This document shows, one piece after another, positions 22,406 to 34,229 of a stretch of 64,000 nucleotides of DNA. The position numbers and the translations under genes are program-made. The notes under the pieces were generated by a model. The model was not told the DNA's origin and did no database searches. It was given only the letters and a program-made list of their open reading frames with translations. Numbering within the stretch: position 1 is the stretch's first letter; each line of letters starts with the position of its first letter. Source of the DNA: Ceratotherium simum simum (lineage: Eukaryota > Chordata > Mammalia > Perissodactyla > Rhinocerotidae); the NCBI RefSeq assembly GCF_000283155.1, contig NW_004454163.1:25054899-25118898 (forward strand). Direction: 5' to 3'.

Positions 22406-22785
22406 TGTCTTAATCAGTTCAGGGTGCTATAACAAATTACCATAGACGATGGGGTGACTTAAACAACAAACATTTATTTCTCACAGTTCTTTAGGCTGGG
22501 AGGTCCAAGATCAAGGTGCTGGCAGATCAGATGTCCAGTGAGGGCCCGCTTCCTGGCTTGTAGATGGCTATCTTCTCATTCCTTCTCCACACGGTGGAGA
22601 GCAGAGAGAAGCAAGCTCTTTGGGACTCAACATCACTAATCCCATTCATGAGGGCTCTACCCTCCTGACCTCATCTAGTTCTAATTACCTCCCAGAGGCC
22701 CCACCTCCTAATATCATTACACTGGGGGGAGGGGGGAGGATTTCAACATACGAACTTAGGAGTCACAAGCATTCAGTCTATAACA
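22406..22785 (-). mobile_element. MaLR solo LTR (MLT1/MST-like, antisense)
   Basis: 'cagggtgctataacaaattac', 'gggtgacttaaacaacaaac', 'cacagttctttaggctggg', 'gagggctctaccctcctgacctcatc', 'ccagaggccccacctcctaatatcatta', ending 'cattcagtctataaca', is the reverse complement of an MLT1A/MST-type LTR. Near complete, no internal region. A G run at about 22725-22739 is a local expansion. Confidence 0.85.
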
Positions 22786-22789
22786 CTTT

Positions 22790-23780
22790 GTTTAACTCTG
22801 TGTGTTGCTAATGAATGAGGCTACCACAGAAATCCAATGTGAAAAGTTTGGCAGATTCATACATTTGAACTGAAGCCTAAGCATGTCATCATTTTTTCTT
22901 AATTTAAAAATGTTAAAAGTCCTTTTTTTCGTTAGATTCAATTGCATAAGGCTACTGTGCAGCACAGCTCCATGAAAATGAGTCTTCAAAAGCCATTTAT
23001 ACCATGCAGGGACAGGGCTCAACTTCTCCTCAACACAACATTGCCCCTGACTCCCCAAATCTGAAAGAGAGACAAAACATTCTGTAATTGGAGATTGCTT
23101 TGAATTAGTTTTAATTTGATTAGTAATATCCCACAAGGCTACCCTAGTATATAGAGATTATGGACAGTTAAAGCTGTGATCAATTAAATCTAAATTGTTA
23201 GTCCATTAAGAGGCACTAACAAGAACTCTGATTTTCAAAGTCTTTTTCCTTAATCCTCTTGTCCTAGTATTCCTCATGATGACAGACAAAAGCTCTTGGT
23301 TACTCTGTATTATGCCACAAATTTAGACAAATCCATTCATTTTTATTATTTAGGAGCATGCAACCATATATCCTAGGTATAAATAATGTTTAAAAAATGT
23401 TTGCAAATGCAACACACTTTCTTTTTATCACCCTCATAAAACCAATAAAAATAATCATCAGAACGGCTTTAGCAATTCAGAATATGCAGACCATGTGTGC
23501 AGTACAAGGACCTATCATCTCTGGATAAATTAGGTACAAATGTCCTCAGATTGGTTTGTGAAAGCTTCAGAGCAGTGTCTTCAAAGGGCACTGGAACTTT
23601 AAAGATATGAAGTGAGAAATAGCAATGTAGAAAATTCCTGACTTCAAAACTACACTTTATTCTTTTTTTTTCTTTTCTATTTTTAGTAATAAACCCAGAA
23701 AAAATATCTGCTAGAGGAATTTTCAGGAACACATTTCAGTTGGCCTCTGTTCAGTCCTTATGTCTCCATCCAGGGCAAAA
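22790..23780. other. Unassigned DNA
   Basis: About 1 kb with no gene or nameable repeat. The 114-codon minus frame at 22792-23136 has no recognisable domain. Confidence 0.45.
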
Positions 23781-23784
23781 ATGC

Positions 23785-24005
23785 TTCTTTTATATTTCCC
23801 AGAAAAATCTTCTCAAGTCTTCAAGATGCAGGTCTTATGTCACCTTCTCCAAGAGCCTGTCTGTGTTCAACCCAGAAAATGGACTGTAAACTCCTATAGG
23901 TGTTTATTCACTGGGCCCATGTACTATTTTCTACACTCCACAGTATTTGGCATAGTATCCTGAACTCAGAAGGCACAAATAAACATTTGCTGAATTTATC
24001 AATGA
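23785..24005 (+). repeat. L2 LINE 3' end
   Basis: 'ggactgtaaactcctataggtg', 'atttggcatagtatcctgaac', 'aaggcacaaataaacatttgctgaattta' follow the sense L2 3' terminus (gtaagctcc..., cctggcacatag..., aataaatatttgttgaatg). Confidence 0.65.
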
Positions 24006-24439
24006 CTTACTAAACGCAAATTACTAAATTACAAATCTACTAGCATGGCCTGTGGGAGATTATACATATTCTCTTCACTTTTTTTTTCCTTACCAAGAAA
24101 GGTCTAAATTTGAGTTTCATTGAGATTTATTATACTGCTACCCTGATACATTAGCAAGAAAATCTGGTTGCTCACTTAAGAAAGTTACCAGAAGAGAGAG
24201 TCCACATCCTAGAATGACAAAGATGCTCTCTAAAGCTATGATTAAGAATAGGTGTTTAACATGGCCTTAGTAGGAGTTGATATGTAGAGGAATTTACTTA
24301 CAACCTTTTGATAATTTATGAAATCTTATTTTCAGAGGGAAAAGCCTATAAATGTCAGAATTTTATATATATTTTGCATGTAATAGAAAATAAAATATTC
24401 CAGACAATAGTTTATATTTGATTATACATCCTATACATG

Positions 24440-24635
24440 CCTATTTTTTATTTAATAAATTCGACATGTCACATTTTGCAAATTTAAGGTGTACACTGTA
24501 ATTTGTAATATGAGTGCCATTGAAGCAATATTTAGCACATTACATCATTACAGTACAATATTATTGTCTATATTCATTATACTGTGCATCAGATCTCTAT
24601 GATTTATTTACTACTCAAGAATGACTATTTTTTAA
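24440..24635. repeat. LINE-1 3'UTR-like fragment
   Basis: 'gcaaatttaaggtgtacactg', 'cagtacaatattattgtctatattcattatactgtgcatcagatc' match a segment widespread in mammalian LINE-1-associated repeats (aaatttaaggtgtacaatg...; tattattaactatagtcaccatgctgtacattagatc). Orientation not assigned. Confidence 0.5.
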
Positions 24636-24639
24636 AGGC

Positions 24640-25265
24640 AACTGTACATAGATAAAGCAAACAGCAAAGAGATTGAAGGTGATGGAAGAGAGGAAGTTTG
24701 TCCAGCTGTGGCTGTGGTAACGTCCAAAATGACTGCTTTTCAGGTTCAAGACTCTATCCCTATTTTATTGTGAATCCTCAATAAATGTTAACAATAATCA
24801 TTTGAATTGCTGGAAGGGGCCACTGACAAAGGAGATAAAGGTAATACCTTCAGACCAGAAATCATAGAATTAGGGTTTTAATTCTACCACCATTTCGTTG
24901 GAAATTTTGCTTATTATATTTGGAAAATAAAGTAATATTTCCTTCTCTTATTGACGTTTATAGAAATCTAAGCATCTATCATCATTGCAGTACAGTAGGG
25001 GAGACATTCGAGAAATGACTTTGGTGAGCCCAAGCAAGAAAGGCCAAAGGAGGGGAGCAGAGGGTCAGACAGAAAGAGAACCCAGTAGGGATAAGAAAAG
25101 CAGAAAGCTGTGGAGGGCACTAAAATGAGGCCTGCATTCCGTCCCTGGCTCTGCCATATCACTTTGTTGATATTGCTTCATTTATTTTTGATTCTGTTTC
25201 CATAATTCTTGAAGTCTAAAGATCAGGTAAAGAAAGAGAGTTGAAGTAAAGTTAGTGGGAAGAAA
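24640..25265. other. Unassigned DNA
   Basis: No gene or named repeat recognised. Confidence 0.5.
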
Positions 25266-25269
25266 TTAT

Positions 25270-25735
25270 GAACCATTTGAGTTGGCAAGAACCTTAGTAA
25301 TTGTGTAGGGGTCAGAAAACTTCTTCTGCAAAGGGCCAGTGGTAAATACTTCTGGCTTTTCAGGCCGTGTGGTCTCTGTTATAATTACTCGACTCTGCCA
25401 TTTTAGTGCAAAAGCAGCCATAGACAATACGTAAATGAATGGGTGTTGCTGTTCCAATGAAACTTTATTTATGGCACTGAAATTTAGATTTCTTATAATT
25501 TTCACATGTCACAACACATTCTTCTTCTTTTGATCTTTTATCAATGACTTAGAAATGTAAAAGCCTTTTTCAGATCATATAGAAGCAAGCAGCAGGTGGA
25601 TTTGCCCACAGACTGTAGTTTGCCAACTCCTGGTCTCATCCAACCTCCTTATTTACAAAAACAGAACAGAGGCCCAGAAGGGAAATGACTTGCCTGAGGT
25701 TGCATAGCAAGTGTCATGGTAACTTTTCTTCTCTT
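25270..25735 (-). repeat. MIR-like SINE (antisense), split by a hAT-like element
   Basis: The left part 'gagttggcaagaaccttagtaatt' and right part 'ctcatccaacctccttatttac', 'cagaggcccagaagggaaatgacttgcctgagg' join into one antisense MIR-related SINE once the element at 25306-25632 is removed. This gives a relative age: the SINE is older than the insertion. Confidence 0.65.
25306..25632. mobile_element. Non-autonomous hAT-like (MER-type) DNA transposon
   Basis: The ends form imperfect inverted repeats: 'aggggtcagaaaacttcttctg' at the left and 'cagactgtagtttgccaactcctg' at the right. Internal motifs 'gcaaagggccagtgg', 'ggcttttcaggccgtgtgg', 'aaagcagccatagacaatacgtaaatgaatggg', 'ccaatgaaactttatttatgg' identify a very common short mammalian DNA transposon. 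It encodes no transposase. Exact subfamily not recalled; the 8-bp target duplication is no longer visible. Confidence 0.75.
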
Positions 25736-25739
25736 GACC

Positions 25740-26495
25740 GGATTTGTTCCTTTCATTTCATTTTGAGAAAGAAAGAAAGGAAAATATCATTAATAGAGGA
25801 TAGTTCTTGATGTTGGATTGTTCAAAATATAAAATGTTGGACTGGAGAACATAACTGTACAGTCTCGGATGTGTTTGTGATTGTGGACATTCCAGAGACC
25901 AATTGGGCATTGATCTGGTGGGGTAAATATTCATGCTTGTGGAAATACTGTTACCCACCACTACTAGAAACCTCACCAAGACAGCAGCTTCTAGACCATG
26001 CAAACCTTTTAGCAGGAAGAGAGAAATATATATTTAAAAAATGGTGCCAAGAGCATACAAAATGTGATTCTGCCCCTAAGCAAACTCCAGGATTTCCCCT
26101 TGAAAATAAGGTTTTATAAATTATCAAATTTATTTTATAAATTTTTATGTAATTTCCTCTAATTTTATGTAAATCCCTCTAAAAAGTAACTCCTACCTAG
26201 GTGTGTGCTGTTAAACATCTACTGTTGATCACAACTTTAGAGAACGTTATTGTCATTCATTGCTTTAGATGGGATATTTCTCTAGTTCCTAATCTTTTTA
26301 GAGAAACTGGAGGTAAAAGCCTGCCCCAAAGTGTGTGGCCGGTTAGTACTTTGGCAACTATGGTGCTGTCTGACGTTGGATTAAAGATTCCTTTAAAGAT
26401 TCCTTCCATCTTCAAGTATTTCTGGCTTTGGCCAACCCATGTGGAACAGAGGCTGCTCCTCCAAGTCATCTTGAAGTTATGTGGTAGTATATTTG
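25740..26495. other. Unassigned DNA with a small direct duplication
   Basis: No gene recognised. Two near-identical 20-mers (ttttatgtaatttcctctaa and ttttatgtaaatccctctaa) are in tandem at 26143-26162 and 26163-26182. Frames at 25758-26551 show no domain. Confidence 0.5.
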
Positions 26496-26499
26496 GATA

Positions 26500-26620
26500 C
26501 AGTCCTCACGGCCAAGGGCATATAATGCTGTTACCAGCGTTCTATAGATGAGGAAATTGAAGTTGAAGCGGGTGAAGCAGATCCCATGGGTGGTTAGTGC
26601 AAGATTTGGGAAGGAGCTCT
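26500..26620 (-). repeat. Possible MIR fragment (antisense)
   Basis: 'gttctatagatgaggaaattgaagttg' followed by 'ggtgaagcagatcccatgggtggttagtgcaagatttggg' resembles antisense MIR but is short. Confidence 0.45.
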
Positions 26621-26624
26621 AGTA

Positions 26625-29600
26625 AAGAGGACTTTAACTCCCACACAGGGCGCAAGAAGTTAATGTTGTAGCTTCCTGATGGCACTGAATTTCATTAATT
26701 TGGTGTTAATATTTCCAGTGTGAAACATTCTAATGAAGTGTTTATTCCATGAGAGGAGGAGTAGGGTGGAGCTTCAATGTTTTCTCCATAACACCAAGAG
26801 AATCAGAATTTCTTCTCTTTAATGACTTGTGGGGCATCTTGCACTGCCAGGATATACAGATGTCTCTGTGTAAGAAAGACCAATTCAAGGAAATAAAAAT
26901 GTTTCATTTTGGAAGTAATTATTTGCATGCAAAAGGATTCTCAACAAAAGATCGACATTCTGTTTCCTCTAAATAGTGAGTTACTTAAGTGCATTTATAA
27001 TATGATTTATCTATGAAAAGATTTGATTGACACAATTTCCAAGTGGATCCATTGATTGTTTCGAGATAAACTATATATCTATATCTATAACTACATATTC
27101 TGAAGACTGAATGGAACCAAACTGACAGACCAAAGGGTGATAGGAAGACATTCAGGAAATTTAAGACTCTTTTGAAGGTAGTACCCCCTTCCTCCCAGGG
27201 CAGGGAAGCCCCTTTATAATGGCTGAAGCACAGAGATCTGCCTTTGTTGGAATAAGTCTCATAAAGGGAAAATCAAATCTCTTATCTTTAGAAACATCCT
27301 CTTCATATTATGGTGAAATTTGCTTTTCTGATATCTCCACCCTATGCTTTGTTTTGCTCTAGGGAACAACAAAGAGCAGGTTGCCCCTCTTTCTCAAATT
27401 ATTCTGATAATTACGTGAAGACAACTCAGACTCTTAAAAAAATTTTATCTACATCCTTTGACTGTTTCTCAGAAAACACAGCTTCCAAACTCCCCTCTCT
27501 GTTACATTTGTCTTCTTCTGGACAATTCTATTCTAATTTGTCACTGTCTCTCTTACATGTAGGGAACCAGCACTGAAAACAAATATAGTAAATGTGTTCT
27601 GCAGAGCACAGAACTCTGATAGGGACACTCTACTTGCGTTAACGCAGCCTAAAGAGAGTTTTTTGTCTTAAACCTCCACTTCTGCAAAGAGGTCACTGAC
27701 TTACACTTTTGACAGTTTTAAAACAATGTTATATTACTCAGCCCACATCTGCCAGTAATGTTTTCAATGAGTGACTGTTATGAAACATTTAATTTTAAAG
27801 CATTTTCTTTTACATTTGGTATTAATTCAAAAGAAAACAGGGATCACAATAAATCAACTCCGTGAATGTTTACATGTACATTACAACAGAGCTATACATG
27901 TTTCCCTTAATATACATGAACCCTTAATTCATTGAGAGGAACTAGCTTGGGGGCACTTGCCCATGGAGACCTTGGACTAAAGCAGATACCAGCGGATTGT
28001 TTCATTGTTGCTAACCGAAGTGGAAATTCTGGTGATGAGAGACTTCTGTTTACATGAAATCGGTCTGTGAAAAATGTGATTTCAAGATGGCTTTTTGGTG
28101 GAAACCTGCTGCTTCCATGCCACTGGCTTATTACTCACATTTAAAAATATACCTCATGCTAGGCGAGACATACGCATGTTTAATCACTTAAAAATTATTA
28201 TGGCTGTTTTTTCGTTAAAATGTTTCAATAACCATGTGAAGCTCATGAAATTAAAAACATGAAAAATATCTAGGTGATAAACATGTATCCAAAATTTCGA
28301 TTACACAAGGTGACCTGGGCTTCCCTGACAAATGACTTTTTAAAAAAATTTACATCAAATGATTTTTAGTTCAGTTCAATAAAAACAGGGTGTGCGTATG
28401 CAGGGGGTGAGTGTGGTAGTGATGTGAATCAGTAGTCAATCCACAGTTGTTTAAATAGTCACAGTCTTATTGTTCAACAATATCTACTGCAGAAAGGAGA
28501 CGTGATACTAACGGATGCTCATGGGTCCCCTACGAGTGTGAGCTCTCTGGGTTAGAGAACCCATAGGGTTCTATGGGTATACTTTCCTTAGTTCCTTTAT
28601 TACCACTGCCCCTGGACCCTGGCCTGCCTTTATAATCCAACGTGGGCCCTTAACTTCTGGACCATGGATGACATAAACAAGTAATTCTTATACTGGGCCC
28701 ATGGAAGACCTCAATAATCTCTCTTGACTGGTAATCATTCCCATTGAGCGTGGATACAAGATCACACTCTCTCAACATGGGGCTCTAAGCAGCTAATATA
28801 CAGAACTGGTCTAAGGATATGCTGTTCTCATTCAGTCCCATTCAGAGAACCCTTCTCTCCCTCCTCCACCTTTGTTCTCTTTGAGCAGAGACTTCTAAGG
28901 AATGTTTACTCATCCCAGACTCATGCATTCCTGTCAACTCCAATCCAAGGGTTGGAAGACTAGATAAAACCAGAGTAATAGGTGAAATATAAATAAACAA
29001 TGGGCAACCAGGGAGTGAAGGCAAAATGAAAGAGTCTTTTATAATTCTCAATATCCTCCATTATGTCATTTTATTTCTCAATAGCTGGATATTTTATTAT
29101 CAGTGAGTTAGCTAAGGAAAGCAAATAGTTGGAGCAGGGAGCTCTATTCCCACTCAGGAAAAGTCTTTTCTATGTTTTAATGGAGTAAAAACACTGAAGC
29201 ATGGCTCATCCTTGCAGAACTGTAGCTCATCAAATGCCAACATGTGGATGTCAGTGTTTCTTACTTAGCAGGAGATGATGTTGGTTAATTTTTTTTTTCC
29301 CCAAGGAATTTTATCTTTAAAGCCAGTCATCTTTTGCAATTCTTGTGCTTTCTCTCTCTTTTACTCCCTCCTTCCCTCCTTTCTTTCTTTTCCTATTTAC
29401 TTGAGAATTTTCTCCCACTCATGAACATTTGGGAGAAGTTAAGCCAATTCAGGAATGACATTTCATGAAAATTACACCTAGTAAGACAAAACATATTTTG
29501 TCCCTTTTTTGGATGCCTGAATTAGAACTAAAGCAAATAAACACAGGTGGGAGGTGTCACTCATGCAACAGAAATTACTGTATTCCGACATCTACCTCAA

Positions 29601-29665
29601 TATACTATAGCTGTTATTTTCTACATTGGAAAAGGTCTTGGTCACTCATCTTCATTGTTGTGGAT
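26625..29665. other. About 3 kb of unassigned DNA
   Basis: No gene, RNA or named repeat that I can support. It includes a pyrimidine-rich patch at about 29347-29395 and a short (tatc)-like patch near 27070. Frames in it (27310-27576, 28842-29051, 29465-29767) have no recognisable domain. Old repeats may be hidden by divergence. Confidence 0.45.
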
Positions 29666-29669
29666 GGCA

Positions 29670-29930
29670 TCATCATCATTATAACAATAGCTAACATGTA
29701 TCCAGTGTTTACATTACACCAGGCACGTAATATGCATTATCTCACTTCATCTCCAACAACCTTTTGAAATAGAAACTTTTCAAATGTCCATTTAGCTGGT
29801 GGGGACATTAAGGCTTAGAATGTTTAAAAGTCTTATCCCAGGGTCACAGTTACCACCAAGTGGTGGAGAAGGATTTTAAACCAGGTCTGCTGGCCCCAGA
29901 TCCAGAGTTTTTAATCACTGTGTTTCAATG
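29670..29930 (-). repeat. MIR SINE, nearly full length (antisense)
   Basis: 'aatagctaacatgtatccagtg', 'ccaggcacgtaatatgcattatctcacttc', 'ggacattaaggcttagaatg', 'aagtggtggagaaggattttaaaccaggtctg', ending in a low-similarity tail, follows the antisense MIR order. Confidence 0.85.
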
Positions 29931-29934
29931 CCTC

Positions 29935-31530
29935 CATGGAAATAGGAAGAAGGATTTCTCTTCCACCTCTGTCATAAGCAAACGTTTGTCTACAAGTTCA
30001 TTGTAGAACTACCTGTACCTGTAAGAAATGAGATACATAATGACATGAATAAATTAGCTCAAGTACATTTGACTCCAAATTAGAAGGTGCAAAGCATTGT
30101 TGGTAAACCATCATCTAACCATCCTAACTCCATATTTCCTGAGTAGTAAGAAGGAAGTTACAACCTCTCTTAAATCTCTGCATGTGCCGGATGATAATTT
30201 CCCAATAAACTAAATCTTGCTACTATCGGAAGATTTGAAAATTTCTAACGATTATTACCAATGCCTCTAAACAACATGGATTGGGGATAGCCAATCAAAA
30301 TCCTCGGCTGGGTTATGATTGAGTTTTATTTCAAAAAGGTAACTTAGCAGAAATGGAGTAACTGTTCATTATTTTCTGTCATTTTTATATCATTTTTTGC
30401 CATGCATATTGTGCAGTAATTGCAGGAAATTAAATTTGAATCTTGTGACACAAGCATGTTGTGAATATAATAAAAAACACATATGTTCATAAATGGTAAA
30501 AAAAAAGAAAGAAAGGTGATAAAAATTACATTTAGAAAACTTTTACAATCTTTTAGAACAACAGAAAAGAAAATGTTTTAGGGTCCTTTATTCAGCTGAA
30601 TTCTAGGCTGACGCACTTTCAGGAGGCAAAGTTTTGTGTTTGGTGGGCATATTTGTATTTTTGCTATTTTCTCCAGGGCCTTTTAAATGGTATCCTATGA
30701 GCAAGAGGACATTTGAAATCCCACACAAAGAACTGGCTTGAGAAGACTTCCCAGCCATGTCCAATAGATACGGAGCTAGCAAATGAAGCCACTTTTCATT
30801 TGCCACATGGAAGTAAGAATAGACAAGATATCATCATAACTTCTTGGTTTCTGCTTTTATGTCTCCTCTCCTCTGTGGCACCTGCTGCTGTTTTCCTTGC
30901 TGCCTCTTCCTGGATACGGTTAATTCCTATCTGATCCTTTTAGTGATATTGTGGAAACATTCCTGAAACTGAATGTTCACATCCTACTGCTTGGTTTGAC
31001 CTAGAGTCAACTTCATCACTTGACACAATGGAAAAGCAAGTGATTGGCTCCTGAATGCTGATTTGGCTGCTGTCATCAATACCATGTCACACTCAACTCT
31101 CTTCGTCTGATTTCTCTGGGTCTATGGGTGGTTATCTGGGCTTTGGAACAATCTCCTTCTACATTTTTCTTTGCTAATGGCAGAAAATGAATTCATCCTA
31201 ACACATTTGCAAAAATATAAACCACTACCTTTTACCAAATTAATGCCACCCAAAGTTGGCAAGTTATGTAAGTGCCCAACTCTTTACTGGACAAAATTCT
31301 TTATCAACCATCTAAACAGTATTTGTAGCCCAGCTCAATTCCAAGCTTTCCATGAAGAGTTCTCGGACCACTTCAGTTCACAATAGTTCTTCTCCTTGAA
31401 ATACTTATTGATTGAGTTATTCATTTCAGTTTAACTGTTAAGCATTAATTACTAGAATCTTTTGTAAAAATTTCAAATCTTTGTGAGTAGAAATTAGGTC
31501 TTATTCTCCAGATCCTGCAGGATGCTTAAA
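29935..31530. other. Unassigned DNA
   Basis: About 1.6 kb with no gene or confidently named repeat. The 3' part (about 31270-31530) has a loose resemblance to L2 or a related LINE but not enough to call. Confidence 0.45.
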
Positions 31531-31534
31531 CAAT

Positions 31535-31740
31535 ATCTTTATCTTCATCCCAAATCAAACTTATCGTATTTGCCTCCCCAAACCAATCCTATTGCTTTCC
31601 TTATTACTGTTGCTCTGACTACTGTTGTTCCAAGTACCCAGGCCCAAATCTTACAAGGTAAGTCTTGATTTCCCTCTCTCCATCACACCCTATAGTTAAT
31701 CAATCGCAAAGTTCTGTAGATTGGCAATTTTTAAATTGTT
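31535..31740 (+). repeat. L2 LINE fragment
   Basis: Pyrimidine-rich sense L2-type sequence ('tctttatcttcatcccaaatc', 'aggtaagtcttgatttccctctctccatcacaccc'). Together with 32115-32270 it probably belongs to one L2 copy, separated by a MIR and unassigned bases. Confidence 0.5.
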
Positions 31741-31954
31741 TTTTGTTCAATTTATTTGTTTGACCCTAGAACCACTTTGTCAAAGGAAATCTTATATGAA
31801 AGCACAGACATAAGAAAAGCAGGTGTGGTAAGAAGAGGCTGAACTGAGAGCCTGGAGCCTACAACTGCAAACCCTTGAAAGAACTTCCAGAATCTCTGAG
31901 GTTTAGCACTATTTGAAGGCTCATAGTTATAAAGTTAACCTTGAAATTTCCAAA

Positions 31955-32112
31955 AATCAGCATGGTATGGTGAAAAGAACATTGACATGAATCAGAGAAT
32001 CTGAACTGAGCCTTGACTTTCTCATCTCTAAAATGGGATATCTTTCCTACTTACATCACAGGATTATTATAAGGAGCAAATAAAATTTTGGGTGTGAAGC
32101 ACATTTTAAACT
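31955..32112 (+). repeat. MIR SINE fragment
   Basis: 'gcatggtatggtgaaaagaac', 'cttgactttctcatctctaaaatgggatatc', 'acatcacaggattattataaggagcaaataaa', 'gtgtgaagcacattttaaactg' are in sense MIR order. Confidence 0.8.
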
Positions 32113-32114
32113 GT

Positions 32115-32270
32115 CAAAGGCCAAGCAGATTTAGGGACCCATCACCTCTTTTCTGGTCTCCAGGGCCCCATTCTCTTTATCATCCTATCCATCACCTAAT
32201 CTAACCACTGTTTCCATATTAATCTTGTTAACGCACATCCCTTTTCATATCATTAACTGCTGAAAAAATG
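32115..32270 (+). repeat. L2 LINE fragment
   Basis: 'cacctcttttctggtctccagggc', 'taaccactgtttccatattaatcttgttaacgcacatccc' parallels the sense L2 ORF2 tail region (tcctaactggtctccctgc..., agtgatcttttaaaacac...). Confidence 0.5.
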
Positions 32271-33931
32271 TGTGAAACAATGATTTTCAAGACACTTGTC
32301 AACAAAGTATTAAAGAAAATTTAAAGCAAATTAAGTAAGCCAGCTATACAATTGCCTCCAGATTACCACCCTAAGAGAATTTCTAGGTTGCAGTGCAGGG
32401 TGGGGAACCCAAGCAGAACGTAGTGAAATCCCTGAGTTGAGGAGACAGAGCTGAGACACTGACAAGATCAAGAGGGCTGGATTATACAGGGCAGAGTATG
32501 GGAGAGTTGAGAGCTGCGCAGAGCAGCGACTAGATTATACAATACAGAGTCTGGGAGCAGAGAGAGCTTCACAGTGAAGGAACTTCAGAGATTTACAGGG
32601 GGTCCCCTCAAATATTTAGCTGAATACTGATCAGATAATGTGTGTGAGGAAAATACTCAAGGTCAAGAAAAGACTCACCTGAAATGATTAGGGATACCAA
32701 TGCCTTACACTCACACGGAGTTGAAAATACTACCTGTTTCCATCAGCCAAACTGAAGAATCCCATGATTCACAAGGTACTGGGGGTAGTGGATAGAAAGA
32801 TCTTGCTTCAGATTAGCCCCAGCATGAGTACTGCTATAGTCTTGCCTAACAGATCTTAAAAGTAAGACTGAAAAGGATGAAATTGTTTGAAATTTACTTA
32901 ATTATGTTGCAGAGCAAAACTCAAGAATATTTATAGAAAAACAAAAATTTTCAGTACCCCAAAAATAAAACTAATCTGGCATCCCATCAAAAATTACTAG
33001 GCATGAAATAAAGAAAATATAACCACCAATGAGGAGAAAAAATCAATTAATTTAAAAAGGACCCAAACTGAACCAAACATAAGAATTAGCTGACAAGGAC
33101 AGCAAAATAGTTATTATAACTGTATTCCATATGTTAACTAAGTTAAGTAGGAAAAAAATTAAGTAGTGACGTGGACATTCAGACACACACACTACAATGT
33201 CTGAGGTGAAAAATACACTGGATTAGACATTGCAGGAAAAAGGATTAGTGAATTTGAAGACACAGTGATAGAAACTATTTAAATGAAACAGAGAGGAAAG
33301 AAAATTTTAAAAAACGAACAGAGCATCAGTGAACTGTAGAACAATATTAAATGGCTTGGTATAGGTATAAATGGAGTCCCCAAAATGGGAGGGGCAAAAA
33401 TATTTGAAGAAATAATGGCTAATATTTTTCCAAATTTGATAAAAACTGTAATCCTAAAGATCTAAGAGGCTCAATGAACCTCAAGCATAAGAAATATAGA
33501 GAAAACCACACCAAGGCACATCATAATCAGACTGCTCAAAAATAATGATAATGAGAAAATCTTAAATGGGGCTGCAGGAGGAGAAAAACATGTCACATGC
33601 AGAGGAACAAAGATAAAAATGACAGTAAATTTCTCATCTAAAACAGTGCAAGTGAAATAATAAGCAAAATCTTTAAAGTACTGAAAGAAAAAAAATTGTC
33701 AACCTAGATTTATATACCCAGTAAAAATATCTTTCAAAATAAAAACATACAAAAGCTGAAAGAATTCATCCCCATCAGATTTGCACTAAAAGAAATGTTA
33801 CAGAAAGTTCTTCAGACAGAAGAAAAATGATAACAGATGGAAATATGAATTTAAACAAAGGAATGGAGAGGACTGAAAATGGTATCAATACTAGTAAATA
33901 TATAAATGTTTTCATTAATATTTAAATTATT

Positions 33932-33934
<3 letters not shown>

Positions 33935-33990
<56 letters not shown>
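33935..33990. repeat. (TTTA)n microsatellite derived from an ERE tail
   Basis: About 14 uninterrupted TTTA units sit between the 5' target duplication and the SINE body, where the poly(A) tail belongs. The microsatellite therefore grew from the SINE tail. Confidence 0.95.
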
Positions 33991-33992
<2 letters not shown>

Positions 33993-34229
33993 AGATTAGC
34001 CCTGTGCTAACATCTGTTGCCAATCTTCCTCTTTTTCTTTTTTCTCCCCAAAGCCCCAGTACATAGTTGTATATTTTAGGTGTAGAGTTGTAGCTCTTCT
34101 ATGTGGGACACCGCCTCAACATGGCTTGATGGGCAGTGAGTAGCTCCGTGCCCAGGATCCAAACCAGCAAACCCGAGGCCACTGAAATGGAACACGCAAA
34201 CTTAACTGCTACGCCACCAGGCTGGCCCC
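33935..34229 (-). mobile_element. ERE SINE variant (antisense) with 12-bp target-site duplication
   Basis: After a long TTTA tail, 'gattagccctgtgctaacatctgttgccaatcttcctc' is followed by a variant middle ('cccagtacatagttgtatattttaggtg') and a tRNA-like head ending 'ctgctacgccaccaggctggcccc'. The 12-mer taaattatttta occurs at 33923-33934 and 34230-34241. The middle differs from the other EREs in this window, so it belongs to a different, probably older, subfamily. It lies in the inter-ORF spacer of the LINE-1. Confidence 0.92.
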
